From NCBI GenBank assembly GCA_902609675.1, contig CACLST010000010.1:1-34813 (forward strand): a stretch of 34,813 nt of DNA, written 5' to 3'. Below the pieces are notes generated by a model, which searched no databases, was not told the origin of the DNA, and worked only from the letters and a program-made list of their open reading frames with translations. Every line of letters begins with the position of its first letter. The first letter of the stretch is position 1. Origin of the DNA: an uncultured Pelagibacteraceae bacterium. Lineage in GTDB: Bacteria > Pseudomonadota > Alphaproteobacteria > Pelagibacterales > Pelagibacteraceae. The translations under genes were made by a program, and so were the position numbers. This document shows, piece by piece, positions 1-12,111 of this stretch.

Positions 1-2324
<2,324 letters not shown>

Positions 2325-2335
2325 TTCTTTGAAAA

Positions 2336-2719
2336 TTATTTAGTTTTTTTCTTTTTCTCTAAACCAAATACTGGAGAGTTTCTAAATCTTAAAACAAGTA
2401 TTGCTATAGCGATTAAAACAATGGCACCTGCTTCATATAATAATACTTCTGGATTAATTGATTTTCCTTGTAAAATTATAAATCTAGATAGAGCAGTAAT
2501 TGCAATAAATAATGGGAGAGTTATTTGAATTGACTGACTTTCCCAAAATACTCTTACCATTGCTAAAACTTCTAGGTATAGAAAAAGTAAAAGCAAATCA
2601 GCCAAAGTAACTTTTTGAACAACTATCATTTGATATATCTCAATACCAAATGCTATAATTGTAGCAGCAAGTATAATTACTAAAGCTATTAATTGGATTT
2701 GTTTTACTATGTTTTCCAT
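2336..2719 (-). CDS. PsiE-like integral membrane protein (phosphate-starvation-inducible family)
   Basis: 127-residue protein with four predicted membrane segments, roughly residues 7-27, 39-57, 65-83 and 91-110, ending in a lysine-rich tail (EKKKKTK). The block LADLLLLFLYLEVLAMV followed by ITLPLFIAITALSR is characteristic, to my recollection, of the PsiE family. E. coli PsiE is induced by phosphate starvation, but its biochemical role is unknown. It lies 24 bp downstream of trxB on the same strand and 11 bp upstream of the SDR gene. I do not see a Pho box, so phosphate regulation here is not shown. Family assignment rests on motif recognition only. Confidence 0.72.
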   Translation of the reverse strand: MENIVKQIQLIALVIILAATIIAFGIEIYQMIVVQKVTLADLLLLFLYLEVLAMVRVFWESQSIQITLPLFIAITALSRFIILQGKSINPEVLLYEAGAIVLIAIAILVLRFRNSPVFGLEKKKKTK

Positions 2720-2743
2720 GAATAACTTATAAATGATCTTAAA

Positions 2744-3691
2744 TTAATTTGAAGCTAAATATTTTTCAGCTTCTAGAGCAGCCATACAGCCCATTCCTGC
2801 TGCTGTAACTGCTTGTCTAAAAATTTTGTCTTTGACATCACCAGCAGCATAAACACCTGGAACATTTGTTTCAGTAGAATCACTTTTTGTAATTAGATAA
2901 CCTGTATTGTCCATTTCTAATTGATCTTTAAATAATGAAGTAGCAGGGTCATGACCAATAGCTATAAATAAACCATCAATTTTTAACTCTGATATTTCAT
3001 TAGTTTTAATATTTTTAATTTTCAAGCCTTTTACATTTTTTGGCTCTTCATCCCCAATTACTTCTTCAACAACTGAGTCCCAAATAATTTCAATTTTTTT
3101 GTTTTCCATTAATTTTTTTTGTAAAAGTTTTTCTGCTCTTAATTCATTTCTTCTGTGAATTAACTGTACTTTTGACGCAAATTTTGTAAGAAACATTGCC
3201 TCCTCAACTGCTGCATTACCACCACCAACTACTGCAACTGTTTTATCTTTGAAAAAGAAACCATCACATGTTGCACATGCCGAAACTCCAAATCCTTTAA
3301 ATTTTTCCTCAGATTCAATATTTAGCCATCTTGCTTGTGCGCCTGTGGAAATTATAATTGAGTCTGCAGTATATTTTTGCCCACCATCGCCTATCGCTTC
3401 AAAAGGTTTAGATTTTAAATTTACTGATTGAATATGATCTTCAACTAAATCAGTTCCCACTGCTTTTGCTTGCTCTTTCATTTGTTCCATTAACCATGGT
3501 CCCTGTATAACATCGGCAAATCCTGGATAGTTTTCAACATCAGTCGTAATTGTTAGTTGACCACCTGGCTGCATACCTGCAACTAACATTGGTTTTAGCA
3601 TAGCTCTTGCAGCATAAACTGCAGCAGTGTAGCCCGCTGGACCAGATCCAATTATTAACACTTTTGTATGTTTAGTTGGTTTTTCATTCAT
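2744..3691 (-). CDS. trxB: Thioredoxin reductase (NADPH)
   Basis: 315-residue flavoprotein that passes electrons from NADPH via FAD to a CxxC disulfide and on to thioredoxin in the cytoplasm. The FAD motif GSGPAGYTAA is at 15-24, the redox centre CATC at 139-142, the NADPH motif VVGGGNAA at about 154-161, and the second FAD signature GVYAAGDV near the C-terminus. Length and domain order are normal for bacterial low-molecular-weight TrxB. It is divergent from the ELM1-like gene, with only 20 bp between the start codons, so the two promoters must overlap each other or the coding ends. It is probably first in a unit with psiE and the SDR gene. Confidence 0.95.
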   Translation of the reverse strand: MNEKPTKHTKVLIIGSGPAGYTAAVYAARAMLKPMLVAGMQPGGQLTITTDVENYPGFADVIQGPWLMEQMKEQAKAVGTDLVEDHIQSVNLKSKPFEAIGDGGQKYTADSIIISTGAQARWLNIESEEKFKGFGVSACATCDGFFFKDKTVAVVGGGNAAVEEAMFLTKFASKVQLIHRRNELRAEKLLQKKLMENKKIEIIWDSVVEEVIGDEEPKNVKGLKIKNIKTNEISELKIDGLFIAIGHDPATSLFKDQLEMDNTGYLITKSDSTETNVPGVYAAGDVKDKIFRQAVTAAGMGCMAALEAEKYLASN

Positions 3692-3711
3692 AGAGGTCTA
3701 TATAGTTAATA

Positions 3712-4656
3712 ATGAGCAAATTAAAAGGTATTTTATTGACCGAGGGTATGCACGGAATGCTGAGCCAGGTTGAAGGCTTAGCTAAAGCTTTAGATATAGA
3801 ATTTACTCACCACAAGGTTGAACTAAATAATTTGTGGAAGTTAATTCCATCAAAATTTACCCCAATTTCTCAAAGTGTTTATAAAAAAATAAATTACTCA
3901 GATTATGATTTAATAATATCTTGTGGCCGAAAAAGTATAATTCCATCTATCCATTTAAAAAGTATTTCAAACAAAAAAGTTTTAAATATCCATATTCAAG
4001 ATCCAAAAATAAACTTAAATTACTTTGATTTTATAGTAGCCCCAGAACATGATGCAATTAACGGATCCAATGTCATTACTACTAAAGGTGCTCTCCATTA
4101 TCTTACAGAAAGTGAAATAGTTGAGCATAAGAATTATTTAAACTCTTTTATTAAAAAAGATGACAGAAAAATCTGGTGTTTAATTATGGGTGGGCCTACA
4201 AAATACTATGATTATTCAACAAAAAATATGAAACATATTTTTTCAATATTTTACAAACTTTTGAAAAAACATGAATTTCAACTTGTTGTGATACCATCAA
4301 TGAGAACTCCAATTAATACTATTCACTATGCTAAAGAATTTTTTGGCGAAAATCATACTGTTGTGATGAACGTTGATAAAAAAGCTTACTTATCAGCTCT
4401 AGCTATTTCTGAAAATATTGTTGTTACATGTGACTCTAGCTCAATGATTTCAGAAGCTGCTTTAACTGGCAAACCAGTTTATATTGCAAATATTTTGCCT
4501 AGAAAAAATGATATAAGATTCCAAAGATTTAGAAATTTATTTAGAGAATTAAATATCACAAGAAACTTTGGGGAAAATATGGAAACTTGGACCTATCAAA
4601 AACTTGATGAAGCAAATAGAGTAGCAAAAATCATAAAAGAGAGATTAAATAGCTAA
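3712..4656 (+). CDS. ELM1-like (mitochondrial fission ELM1 / DUF1022) family protein
   Basis: 314-residue protein of the ELM1-like family, which is widespread in Alphaproteobacteria. Plant ELM1 recruits dynamin to mitochondria, while the bacterial function is unknown. The architecture resembles a GT-B glycosyltransferase: an N-terminal lobe with LIISCGRKSIIPSIHLKS, then HIQDPKINLNYFDFIVAPEHD and TTKGALHYL, then a C-terminal lobe with WCLIMGGPTKYY and VTCDSSSMISEA. The last resembles the nucleotide-sugar-binding end of GT-B enzymes. There is no signal peptide or membrane segment. Its stop codon overlaps the ATG of the next gene (TAATG), which suggests translational coupling with the 2OG-oxygenase-like protein. 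The role in peptidoglycan or envelope glycosylation is speculation. Confidence 0.8.
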   Translation: MSKLKGILLTEGMHGMLSQVEGLAKALDIEFTHHKVELNNLWKLIPSKFTPISQSVYKKINYSDYDLIISCGRKSIIPSIHLKSISNKKVLNIHIQDPKINLNYFDFIVAPEHDAINGSNVITTKGALHYLTESEIVEHKNYLNSFIKKDDRKIWCLIMGGPTKYYDYSTKNMKHIFSIFYKLLKKHEFQLVVIPSMRTPINTIHYAKEFFGENHTVVMNVDKKAYLSALAISENIVVTCDSSSMISEAALTGKPVYIANILPRKNDIRFQRFRNLFRELNITRNFGENMETWTYQKLDEANRVAKIIKERLNS

Positions 4657-5321
4657 TGTCCTATTTAAATTCAATTCTTAATGACTCAAAAAAATTTGAC
4701 AGTCCTTTCGTACATTGGGAATTAAACAAGCCTCTAACAGATGAACAAATATATGAAATAGTTTCAGCTGATATCACCGATCCTGCAAAACATAATCTCA
4801 ATTATGATGGTACTAGAGCTATAGATGGAGGAGAAGGAAAATTTAGGGAAGGTATTTCAGATGGTGGGAAGGCCTTAAAATTTAGATGTTTTGTCACCAA
4901 GGAAAATAGTAATGAATTCCCAGGACTTTCTAATCTAATTAAAGAACTTCAAAATAAAAAAACATATCAAAAAATATCTGAACTAATTAATAAAGACCTA
5001 TCAAATTCCTATGTAAGAGTTGAAGTAATTTGTGATCGTGAGGGTTTCTGGTTAAAACCACATTGTGATATCAAAGAGAAACTTATGTCGTGCTTGTTAT
5101 TTGTAAACAAACATAATGAAAGTGAAGATTTAGGAACTGATTTTTATGATAATGATTTAAAACTAATAAAAACATTACCTTATAAAGACAATTATGGATA
5201 TTTTTTTTCAAGTGGACCTGATACTTGGCATGGTATGGAAAAAAAAGAAATAATTAAAGAGAGAAGATGCTTACAAGTAAATTATGTTACTTTTAAAACT
5301 GATTGGAAGGTAGAAGATTAA
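4656..5321 (+). CDS. 2-oxoglutarate/Fe(II) oxygenase-like protein
   Basis: 221-residue soluble protein with the layout of a double-stranded beta-helix 2OG-Fe(II) oxygenase. A candidate iron triad is H136 and D138 (motif HCD) plus H192 (TWHGME). A basic pair at 203-204 (RRCLQVNYV) is suitable for binding the 2-oxoglutarate carboxylate. These assignments come from motif spacing alone. The start ATG overlaps the stop of the ELM1-like gene, so the pair is probably one operon. The substrate is unknown; relatives near glycan or sugar genes often hydroxylate small molecules or sugars, but nothing here fixes that. The 3' end overlaps the convergent Anbu gene by 4 bp. Confidence 0.65.
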   Translation: MSYLNSILNDSKKFDSPFVHWELNKPLTDEQIYEIVSADITDPAKHNLNYDGTRAIDGGEGKFREGISDGGKALKFRCFVTKENSNEFPGLSNLIKELQNKKTYQKISELINKDLSNSYVRVEVICDREGFWLKPHCDIKEKLMSCLLFVNKHNESEDLGTDFYDNDLKLIKTLPYKDNYGYFFSSGPDTWHGMEKKEIIKERRCLQVNYVTFKTDWKVED

Positions 5322-5332
5322 TCTTCCCAATC
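5301..5332. terminator. Hairpin spanning two convergent stop codons
   Basis: GATTGG (5301-5306) pairs with CCAATC (5327-5332). Between them is a perfect 14-nt palindrome, GAAGATTAATCTTC (5313-5326), whose TTAA centre holds the stop codons of both convergent genes. It could act as a bidirectional terminator or 3'-end stabilising structure. There is no long T-run, so intrinsic termination is not proven. Confidence 0.4.
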
Positions 5333-6043
5333 GAATCTAGGAAAAGTGTCAAAAACTTTAAAAATTCCCTCAGACCAAGTATTACAAACTTTCGAATAAT
5401 CCTCATCATTTAAACTTAAACATTTTAAAGAAGCTAATTTATTTTCATCTTTTTTATAAATTGCAAAGTCTATTGGTGGTCCTACAGTTAAATCACTTTT
5501 TAAAGTTGAATCCATGGATATTAAAGCACATCTAGATGCATCTCCAATTGATACATTTGGTTTAATAACTCTATCTAGTATTGGTTTTCCATATTTAACT
5601 TCACCAATAACAAGATAAGGTTTACTGTCTGCTGGTCTTATATAATTTCCTTGAGGATAAATAAGATACAGTTCTGTTTTTTGTCCTTTTATTTGCCCAC
5701 CAATAATAAAAGTTGAACCTAAAAGTACATTATCAGTGTTAATTCCCTGAGGAGAAGAGTGCTCAATATTTAAAGATCCAACATATGAAGCTATTTGTTC
5801 AAAATCTTTGCAAGTATTTAAATTCATTATTCCAGATGAACTACCCAAATCTTTTTCGATTGATTTATAGACTGCCTGTGATGTTCCTAAATTTCCTGAT
5901 GTAACAATTACTATTGTTCTATCCCCAACATCATGTGTAAACATTTTAGAATATATATTTACGTTATCCAAACCGGCGTTAGTCCTTGAGTCTGATGCAA
6001 ATACCAGTCCTTCGTTTGTTTTAATTCCTATACAATATGTCAT
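5318..6043 (-). CDS. anbu: Anbu: proteasome-related peptidase (Ntn hydrolase, peptidase family T1)
   Basis: 241-residue member of the bacterial 'ancestral beta-subunit' branch of the proteasome/HslV superfamily. The N-terminus is MTYCIGIKTNEGLVFASDSR. Removing Met would expose the threonine nucleophile, with aspartate and lysine at the expected positions (D18, K33 when Met is 1). A frame extends two codons further to a TTG at 6049, but that would bury the threonine, so I start at the ATG at 6043. Anbu forms open helical or ring assemblies, and its physiological substrate is not known. The divergent neighbour is a circularly permuted ATP-grasp gene, a known genomic partner of Anbu. The other usual partners (alpha-E/DUF403 and a transglutaminase-like protein) are not in this window. 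Confidence 0.88.
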   Translation of the reverse strand: MTYCIGIKTNEGLVFASDSRTNAGLDNVNIYSKMFTHDVGDRTIVIVTSGNLGTSQAVYKSIEKDLGSSSGIMNLNTCKDFEQIASYVGSLNIEHSSPQGINTDNVLLGSTFIIGGQIKGQKTELYLIYPQGNYIRPADSKPYLVIGEVKYGKPILDRVIKPNVSIGDASRCALISMDSTLKSDLTVGPPIDFAIYKKDENKLASLKCLSLNDEDYSKVCNTWSEGIFKVFDTFPRFDWED

Positions 6044-6060
6044 GATCAATTCTTATTTAA

Positions 6061-6116
6061 AAATGCTATATTTTTCAAACCTTTTATGTCATAGCTGATA
6101 TTTAATTTTAGCATTT
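6061..6116. repeat. 8-bp inverted repeat in the Anbu / ATP-grasp divergent intergenic region
   Basis: AAATGCTA at 6061-6068 and its exact reverse complement TAGCATTT at 6109-6116 flank 40 bp in the only control region between the two divergent start codons (6043 and 6151). Similar AT-rich bases continue past each arm. It could be a pair of operator half-sites for one regulator. In such AT-rich DNA an 8-bp match can arise by chance. Confidence 0.3.
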
Positions 6117-6150
6117 GTTTTGCAAATTTATTTATTAAAAAATCTTAAAT

Positions 6151-7596
6151 ATGGTTACTTCGTTTTGGAAAAACTATGATGCTAAGTCTGCATATGACGG
6201 ATATTTGACGGACGATAACAAACTTAGAAAGCATGCTAGAATAATGTCAGGTATTCTGGAAAGGCATGGAAAAAAAAAATTACAGGAAATTGAAAAAAAT
6301 TGTCAAAGCACAATAAGTGCTAGAGGTATAAATTTTAGAGTTTATGCTGCAAATAATAGAGCAGAAGAAAAAAAGTGGCCCTTAGATATTATCCCTAGAA
6401 TCATACCCAAGTCTCAATGGAATAAAATATCTAGAGGATTAACCCAAAGGGTTAAAGCATTAAACTTATTTATTGACGATGTTTATAACAAGAAAAAAAT
6501 TTTTAAGGATAAAGTTATACCTAGAGATTTGATATTTAATTCACCATACTATTTGAAAGAATGTGAAGGTTTTTCACCAAAGCATAAAGCTTGGGCAAAC
6601 ATTTCAGGTATAGATTTAATAAGAAATTATAATGGAGAGTATTTAGTCCTTGAAGATAATCTACGCGTTCCCTCTGGAGTATCATATATGCTAGAAAATA
6701 GAATGGTTATGAGGGATGTATTTCCAGAATTATTCACAAGATACAAAGTTTCATCAGTTCATCAATATTCTAACAAACTTTACCAAAGTATGGTTGAGTG
6801 TATTCCAAAAAAAACAGATAATCCACATATGGTCGTATTGACACCAGGTATTTATAATTCTGCATATTTTGAACATTCGTTCTTAGCAGAACAAATGGGA
6901 ATAGCTCTTGTAGAGGGTAAAGATCTGTTTGTTGAAAATGATAATGTCTATATGAAAACTGTTAAAGGTAAATTAAAGGTTGATTGTATTTACAGAAGAT
7001 TAGATGACACATTTCTTGATCCAAAAGTGTTTAATAAAAGTTCTCTAATTGGGGTCCCTGGATTATTCAAATGTTGGAAAAAAGGGAATGTTGGAATAAT
7101 TAATGCAATTGGAACAGGTGTAGCTGATGATAAAGCTGTTTATGCTTATGTAAACAAAATGATTGTTTATTATTTAGGTGAACAGCCAAAATTAAACCAA
7201 GTAGAAACATTTTTATGTGAAAATAAAGTTCACAGACAGCACGTTATTGAGAACATATCAAAGTTGGTTGTTAAACCTGCAAATGCCTCTGGAGGGTATG
7301 GAATAATGATAGGTCCTAAAGCTCCAAAAAAAGAGAGAGAAGAAATGATAAAAAAAATAAAACAAAATCCTAGAGAATTTGTAGCACAACCGTTGGAGAT
7401 ATTATCAACAATTCCAACAATCTCTGAAAACGGAATAGAGCCTAGGCATTTAGATTTAAGACCGTTTATATTAAATGGCAAGTCTACTTATGTGACAATG
7501 GGAGGACTTACTAGAGTCGCATTAAGAAAAGGAAGTACTATTGTTAATAGTTCACAAGGTGGAGGCTCAAAAGATACAATGGTTGTTGAAGCCTAA
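6151..7596 (+). CDS. Circularly permuted ATP-grasp family protein (COG2308 type)
   Basis: 481-residue soluble protein recognised by [11 protein letters not shown] near residue 50, the central block [21 protein letters not shown], and the C-terminal nucleotide-binding block [17 protein letters not shown] with LDLRPFIL. These features match circularly permuted ATP-grasp proteins, which are predicted to form amide or peptide bonds. Family members are typically found with alpha-E (DUF403), transglutaminase-like and Anbu genes, and have been proposed to make and turn over a small peptide. Here it is divergent from Anbu and followed directly by the convergent carB, with no alpha-E gene. The start is ATG at 6151 after 107 bp of intergenic DNA. 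The product is unknown. Confidence 0.87.
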   Translation: MVTSFWKNYDAKSAYDGYLTDDNKLRKHARIMSGILERHGKKKLQEIEKNCQSTISARGINFRVYAANNRAEEKKWPLDIIPRIIPKSQWNKISRGLTQRVKALNLFIDDVYNKKKIFKDKVIPRDLIFNSPYYLKECEGFSPKHKAWANISGIDLIRNYNGEYLVLEDNLRVPSGVSYMLENRMVMRDVFPELFTRYKVSSVHQYSNKLYQSMVECIPKKTDNPHMVVLTPGIYNSAYFEHSFLAEQMGIALVEGKDLFVENDNVYMKTVKGKLKVDCIYRRLDDTFLDPKVFNKSSLIGVPGLFKCWKKGNVGIINAIGTGVADDKAVYAYVNKMIVYYLGEQPKLNQVETFLCENKVHRQHVIENISKLVVKPANASGGYGIMIGPKAPKKEREEMIKKIKQNPREFVAQPLEILSTIPTISENGIEPRHLDLRPFILNGKSTYVTMGGLTRVALRKGSTIVNSSQGGGSKDTMVVEA

Positions 7597-10500
7597 TTTT
7601 CTTGAAGGGGCTTGACCTTTAATTTTTTCGTCTTTAGTGAGTTTATTGCCTCTAAAAATGAATAGGCTGTTGACATATTTGTACAATAAGGAGTTTTATT
7701 TGCCAAAGTTCCTCTTCTTAAAGCTACAGCATCATTAATTCTGCTTTCACTATTTCCACCACCTGTATTTATAACTAAAGCAATTTTTTTAGAATTTAAA
7801 ACATCAACTATATGTGGTTTACCACTACTTACTTTGTTGATTTTTCTACATTTCATTCCATTTTTTTTTAAGATATCTGCAGTTCCTTTAGTAGCCGATA
7901 AAGTAAATCCAAGTTTTATAAGTCTTTGAGCAACACCAACAATTTCTTGTTTGTGAGAATCTTTTACAGATAAAAATGCTAGACCCTCAGTAGGAAGAGA
8001 GTTTGCTGCAGCAATTTGACTTTTGGCAATCGCCATTCCAAAATCATCATCAAATCCCATCACCTCACCTGTTGATTTCATCTCTGGTCCAAGCAATAGG
8101 TCACTGTCTGGGAATTTGTTAAATGGAAATACAGCCTCTTTTACAGCAAATTTTTTATTCGTTTTATATTTTAATTTATATTTTGAAAGTTTTTCACCTG
8201 CCATTATTCTTGATGCAATTTTGGCTAATGGTACTCCATTTGCTTTTGATACAAATGGGACGGTCCTACTAGCTCTTGGATTTACTTCAATAACAAATAT
8301 TTCATCTTTCTTAATTGCAAATTGAATATTTAAAAGTCCTTTAACTTTTAATGCTAAAGCTAATTTTCTCGTTTGAATTTTAATTTCTTTTAAAAGATTA
8401 TCTTTGATAGAGACTGGAGGTAGACAACAAGCAGAGTCTCCTGAATGTACTCCCGCCTCCTCAATGTGCTGCATAATACCAGCAACATAAACATCTTTAC
8501 CATCAGAGATAGCATCCACATCAACTTCCATGGCGTGATCTATAAATTTATCGATTAAAATAGGATTTTGTTCTGAAGCTTTAAAAGCCTCATTAATAAA
8601 CTTTTTAAGTTGGCTTTTATCATGAACAATTTCCATTGCTCTTCCACCTAAAACATATGAAGGTCTAATAACAACAGGCAGTCCGATTTTTTCACTTATT
8701 TTAATTGCCTGATCAAATTTGTTAGCAATTCCACTTTCTGCTTGTTTTAAATTTAATTTAATTAATAGATCTCTAAATCTATCTCTGTCCTCTGCAAGAT
8801 CGATGGAAGTATATTGAGTACCAAGTATTGGTAATTCATTCTCATGTAAAAATTTTGCTAATTTAATTGGAGTTTGGCCTCCAAATTGAGCAATAATCCC
8901 TATAAGATTTCCCTTTGATTTTTCTTTTATAATAATATTTTGAACATATTCCTCAACCAGTGGCTCAAAGTATAGTCTATCGCTGGTGTCATAGTCTGTT
9001 GAGACTGTTTCAGGGTTACAATTAACCATTATAGTTTCAAATCCAGCTTCTTTTAGAGAAAAGCTTGCTTGACAACAACAATAATCAAACTCTATACCTT
9101 GTCCAATTCTGTTTGGACCCCCTCCAAGTATTATTATTTTTTTCTTATTGCTAGGATTTGACTCACACTCTGTATTTAATGAAAAGTTTCTTTGGTATGT
9201 GGAATACATATAAGGAGTAAAGGATTTAAATTCTGCTGCACAAGTATCTACCTTTTTAAATACAGGTAAAACTTTTAGCGCAACTCTTTTAGATCTAACA
9301 ATTTGTTCTTTGATTCCGCTGATTTTCGATAACTTTTTATCTGAAAAGCCGATAGATTTTATTCTATTAAATTCATTATATGTTTTAGGCAAACCCTTCT
9401 TTTTTATGTTTTTTTCTTCCTCTACTAGATCCTTAATTTGATTTAAGAACCAAGGATCAACATTTGATAATTTATATATTTTATCTAAAGAAATATTTTT
9501 TCTAAAAGCTTCAGCAATCAATAATAGTCTATTCGGAATATTAATCTTTAAATTTTTAATAATATCTTTTTTTGAGTAATTAAAAATATTATCTAATCCA
9601 GATAATCCAGTTTCAAGAGAAATCAAAGCTTTTTGAAAAGATTCTTTGAAATTTCTTCCAATTGCCATTGCCTCGCCAACAGATCTCATTGAAGTTCCAA
9701 GCACTGCTTTAGTGTCTGAAAACTTTTCAAACGTAAATCTTGGTATTTTTGTAACAACATAATCAATTGTTGGTTCAAATGAAGCTGGAGTTACTTTTGT
9801 AATTTCATTTTTTAATTCATCCAAAGTGTATCCCACCGCAAGTTTAGCTGCTACTTTAGCGATTGGGAAACCCGTTGCCTTAGATGCAAGAGCAGAGGAT
9901 CTTGATACTCTTGGATTCATTTCTATTATAACCATTCTTCCATTTCTAGGATTTATCGCAAACTGAACATTTGATCCCCCTGTTTCAACTCCAATTTTTC
10001 TCAAGCAGGCAATAGATGCATTTCTCATGACCTGGTATTCTTTATCAGTTAAGGTTAAAGCTGGAGCAACTGTGATAGAGTCTCCTGTATGGATACCCAT
10101 TGGATCTACATTCTCAATTGAACAAATAATTATGCAGTTATCATTTTTGTCTCGAACAACTTCCATTTCAAATTCTTTCCAACCCTCCAAAGACTCTTCA
10201 ATTAAAACTTGATTTTGAGGAGACTCATTCATCCCAGTCTTGACAAGTTTATAGAAATCTTTTTTATTTTTAGCCATTCCTCCACCCAAGCCTCCCAATG
10301 TAAAAGAGGGTCTTATAATCGCTGGTAAACCAATTTCTTTTAAACACTTAGGTGCATCCTTAAAATTATTTAAGATCTTTGATTTGGGCATATCTAAACC
10401 AATGTCAGACATATTTTTTCTAAATTTTTTACGATCTTCAGCATTTTCAATTGCCTTGGACTTCGCACCTATCAATTCGATTTTATATTTTTTAAGCAGT

Positions 10501-10817
10501 CCAGCTTTTTCAGCACTTATTGCTAAATTTAATGCGGTCTGTCCCCCCATTGTTGGTAAAATTGCATTGGGTTTTTCCTTTTTAATGACTTCTTCTAAAA
10601 CAGGAATTGTGATGGGTTCAATATAGGTTTTATCGGCAACTCCAGGATCAGTCATAATAGTTGCAGGATTTGAATTTATTAAAACTACCTCAAAACCTTC
10701 ATCTTTCAGAGCCTTACAAGCTTGTGTGCCCGAATAATCAAATTCACATGCTTGTCCGATTATTATTGGGCCCGCTCCAATAACTAATATTTTTTTAATG
10801 TCTTTTCTTTTTGGCAT
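7593..10817 (-). CDS. carB: Carbamoyl phosphate synthetase large subunit
   Basis: 1074 residues, full family length. CarB uses ammonia released by CarA with bicarbonate and two ATP to make carbamoyl phosphate for pyrimidine and arginine synthesis. Two homologous ATP-grasp halves are visible. The first begins [30 protein letters not shown], of which the first 20 residues already identify it, and the second repeats this pattern near residue 560 ([19 protein letters not shown]). Both halves carry the EMNPR / EVNPRASR metal-site motif. The C-terminal about 130 residues form the MGS-like allosteric domain ([13 protein letters not shown]). The start overlaps the end of carA by 23 bp, implying translational coupling. 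The stop overlaps the end of the convergent ATP-grasp gene by 4 bp. Confidence 0.97.
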   Translation of the reverse strand: MPKRKDIKKILVIGAGPIIIGQACEFDYSGTQACKALKDEGFEVVLINSNPATIMTDPGVADKTYIEPITIPVLEEVIKKEKPNAILPTMGGQTALNLAISAEKAGLLKKYKIELIGAKSKAIENAEDRKKFRKNMSDIGLDMPKSKILNNFKDAPKCLKEIGLPAIIRPSFTLGGLGGGMAKNKKDFYKLVKTGMNESPQNQVLIEESLEGWKEFEMEVVRDKNDNCIIICSIENVDPMGIHTGDSITVAPALTLTDKEYQVMRNASIACLRKIGVETGGSNVQFAINPRNGRMVIIEMNPRVSRSSALASKATGFPIAKVAAKLAVGYTLDELKNEITKVTPASFEPTIDYVVTKIPRFTFEKFSDTKAVLGTSMRSVGEAMAIGRNFKESFQKALISLETGLSGLDNIFNYSKKDIIKNLKINIPNRLLLIAEAFRKNISLDKIYKLSNVDPWFLNQIKDLVEEEKNIKKKGLPKTYNEFNRIKSIGFSDKKLSKISGIKEQIVRSKRVALKVLPVFKKVDTCAAEFKSFTPYMYSTYQRNFSLNTECESNPSNKKKIIILGGGPNRIGQGIEFDYCCCQASFSLKEAGFETIMVNCNPETVSTDYDTSDRLYFEPLVEEYVQNIIIKEKSKGNLIGIIAQFGGQTPIKLAKFLHENELPILGTQYTSIDLAEDRDRFRDLLIKLNLKQAESGIANKFDQAIKISEKIGLPVVIRPSYVLGGRAMEIVHDKSQLKKFINEAFKASEQNPILIDKFIDHAMEVDVDAISDGKDVYVAGIMQHIEEAGVHSGDSACCLPPVSIKDNLLKEIKIQTRKLALALKVKGLLNIQFAIKKDEIFVIEVNPRASRTVPFVSKANGVPLAKIASRIMAGEKLSKYKLKYKTNKKFAVKEAVFPFNKFPDSDLLLGPEMKSTGEVMGFDDDFGMAIAKSQIAAANSLPTEGLAFLSVKDSHKQEIVGVAQRLIKLGFTLSATKGTADILKKNGMKCRKINKVSSGKPHIVDVLNSKKIALVINTGGGNSESRINDAVALRRGTLANKTPYCTNMSTAYSFLEAINSLKTKKLKVKPLQEN

Positions 10818-11988
10818 GTTTTTTTACATTTTGAATAAAGTTTTTAAATAAATATTGACTATCTTGAGGTCCAGGATTTGCTTCTGGATGATACTGAACA
10901 GAGAAGATAGGTTTATTTTTTAATTTAATTCCTTCAATAGTATCGTCAAAAAGTGACTTATGAGTAATTTGAATATTTTTAGTTAAGCTTTTTTCTATAA
11001 CAACAAATCCATGGTTTTGGCTTGTAATCTCAACTGAATTATTTATTAAATTTTTGACTGGATGATTGGCACCTCTATGACCTAATTTCATTTTTTTTGT
11101 TTTTGCATTTAAAGCCAAAGCTAAAATCTGATGACCAAGGCAAATTCCAAATATAGGATAATTTAATTTGATTAATTTTTGAACCGTATCAATTGCATAT
11201 TTTCCAGTAGCTGCTGGATCTCCAGGTCCATTTGATAAAAAAATACCATCAGGTTTTAATTTCACAATTTCATTAGCAGTTAATTTACATGAGACTACAT
11301 TTACTTCACAGTTATAATCTGAGAAATATCTTAAAATATTTTTCTTTATTCCATAATCAACTGCGATAATTTTAAATTTCTTTATTTTATTCTTTTTATA
11401 TCCGACATCCTTTTTCCACGTTTTAAACCCGTTCCATATATAAGTTTTTTTTGTTGATACTTCTTTTGCAAGATCTAATCCATTTAAGCCTTGCCATTTA
11501 ATTGACATATTAATAAGTTTTTTAACGTTGAATTTGCCTTTTTTATTATTTGAAATAGTGCCTTTTGGAGCACCTTTATCTCTAATAAAGTTGGTTAGGC
11601 TTCTAGTATCTAAGCCGGTCAGTCCAACAATCTTTTTTATTTTTAGCCATTCATCTAAATTCTTTAATGCTCTATAATTTGATGGAGAAGTAATTTCAGA
11701 ATTAAATATTGCACCTTTTGTCCAGACTTTATCTGACTCCAAATCTTCATTGTTGGTTCCAACATTTCCTATATGAGGAAATGTAAAGTTTATAATTTGT
11801 CCAGCATAAGATGGGTCTGATATAATTTCCTGATATCCTGTTAAAGATGTGTTAAAACAAACCTCTCCAGTTGAAGTTCCTTCATACCCCAGCCCAATAC
11901 CTTTTAAAACTAGCTTGTTATCTAGAACTAAAATACCTGTGGGAAATTGATTATTAATTGCAATCTTATTTTTTTGTTTTTTGATCAA
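10795..11988 (-). CDS. carA: Carbamoyl phosphate synthetase small (glutaminase) subunit
   Basis: 397-residue class I glutamine amidotransferase subunit that hydrolyses glutamine and channels ammonia to CarB. The N-terminal CarA domain contains [15 protein letters not shown] at 41-55. The GATase domain has the nucleophile C283 in FGICLGHQ, with H367 and E369 in QYHPE. The only reasonable start in frame is TTG at 11988, immediately after an in-frame TAA; no ATG occurs in the first 160 codons. It overlaps carB by 23 bp. A candidate sigma-70 promoter lies just upstream, and its predicted start point falls within a 12-bp palindrome. Confidence 0.95.
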   Translation of the reverse strand: MIKKQKNKIAINNQFPTGILVLDNKLVLKGIGLGYEGTSTGEVCFNTSLTGYQEIISDPSYAGQIINFTFPHIGNVGTNNEDLESDKVWTKGAIFNSEITSPSNYRALKNLDEWLKIKKIVGLTGLDTRSLTNFIRDKGAPKGTISNNKKGKFNVKKLINMSIKWQGLNGLDLAKEVSTKKTYIWNGFKTWKKDVGYKKNKIKKFKIIAVDYGIKKNILRYFSDYNCEVNVVSCKLTANEIVKLKPDGIFLSNGPGDPAATGKYAIDTVQKLIKLNYPIFGICLGHQILALALNAKTKKMKLGHRGANHPVKNLINNSVEITSQNHGFVVIEKSLTKNIQITHKSLFDDTIEGIKLKNKPIFSVQYHPEANPGPQDSQYLFKNFIQNVKKHAKKKRH

Positions 11989-11992
11989 TTAC

Positions 11993-12004
11993 AACTCATG
12001 AGTT
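11993..12004. promoter_or_regulatory. 12-bp palindrome at the predicted carA transcription start
   Basis: AACTCATGAGTT is a perfect palindrome. It lies just downstream of the carA -10 element (12015-12010, minus strand), across the expected start point and the very short leader. That is a suitable position for an operator. No regulator is known to me for this site. Confidence 0.35.
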
Positions 12005-12009
12005 AAAGG

Positions 12010-12038
12010 TCTATACAATAAAACCTTTTTTTGCGCAA
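12010..12038 (-). promoter_or_regulatory. Candidate sigma-70 promoter of carAB
   Basis: On the minus strand, TTGCGC (12038-12033) is followed by a 17-bp spacer and TATAGA (12015-12010). The predicted transcription start is near 12003, about 15 nt before the carA TTG start. The -35 is part of the palindrome TTGCGCAA (12031-12038), so a -35-like TTGCGC also faces yqeY, though I see no -10 at proper spacing on that side. Confidence 0.55.
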
Positions 12039-12111
12039 CACATCTAATGTATATTTTGTAAAAAAAATATTTTTCTTTTTGAAGAATATTTTTAATACGC
12101 TAAAATTAAAT

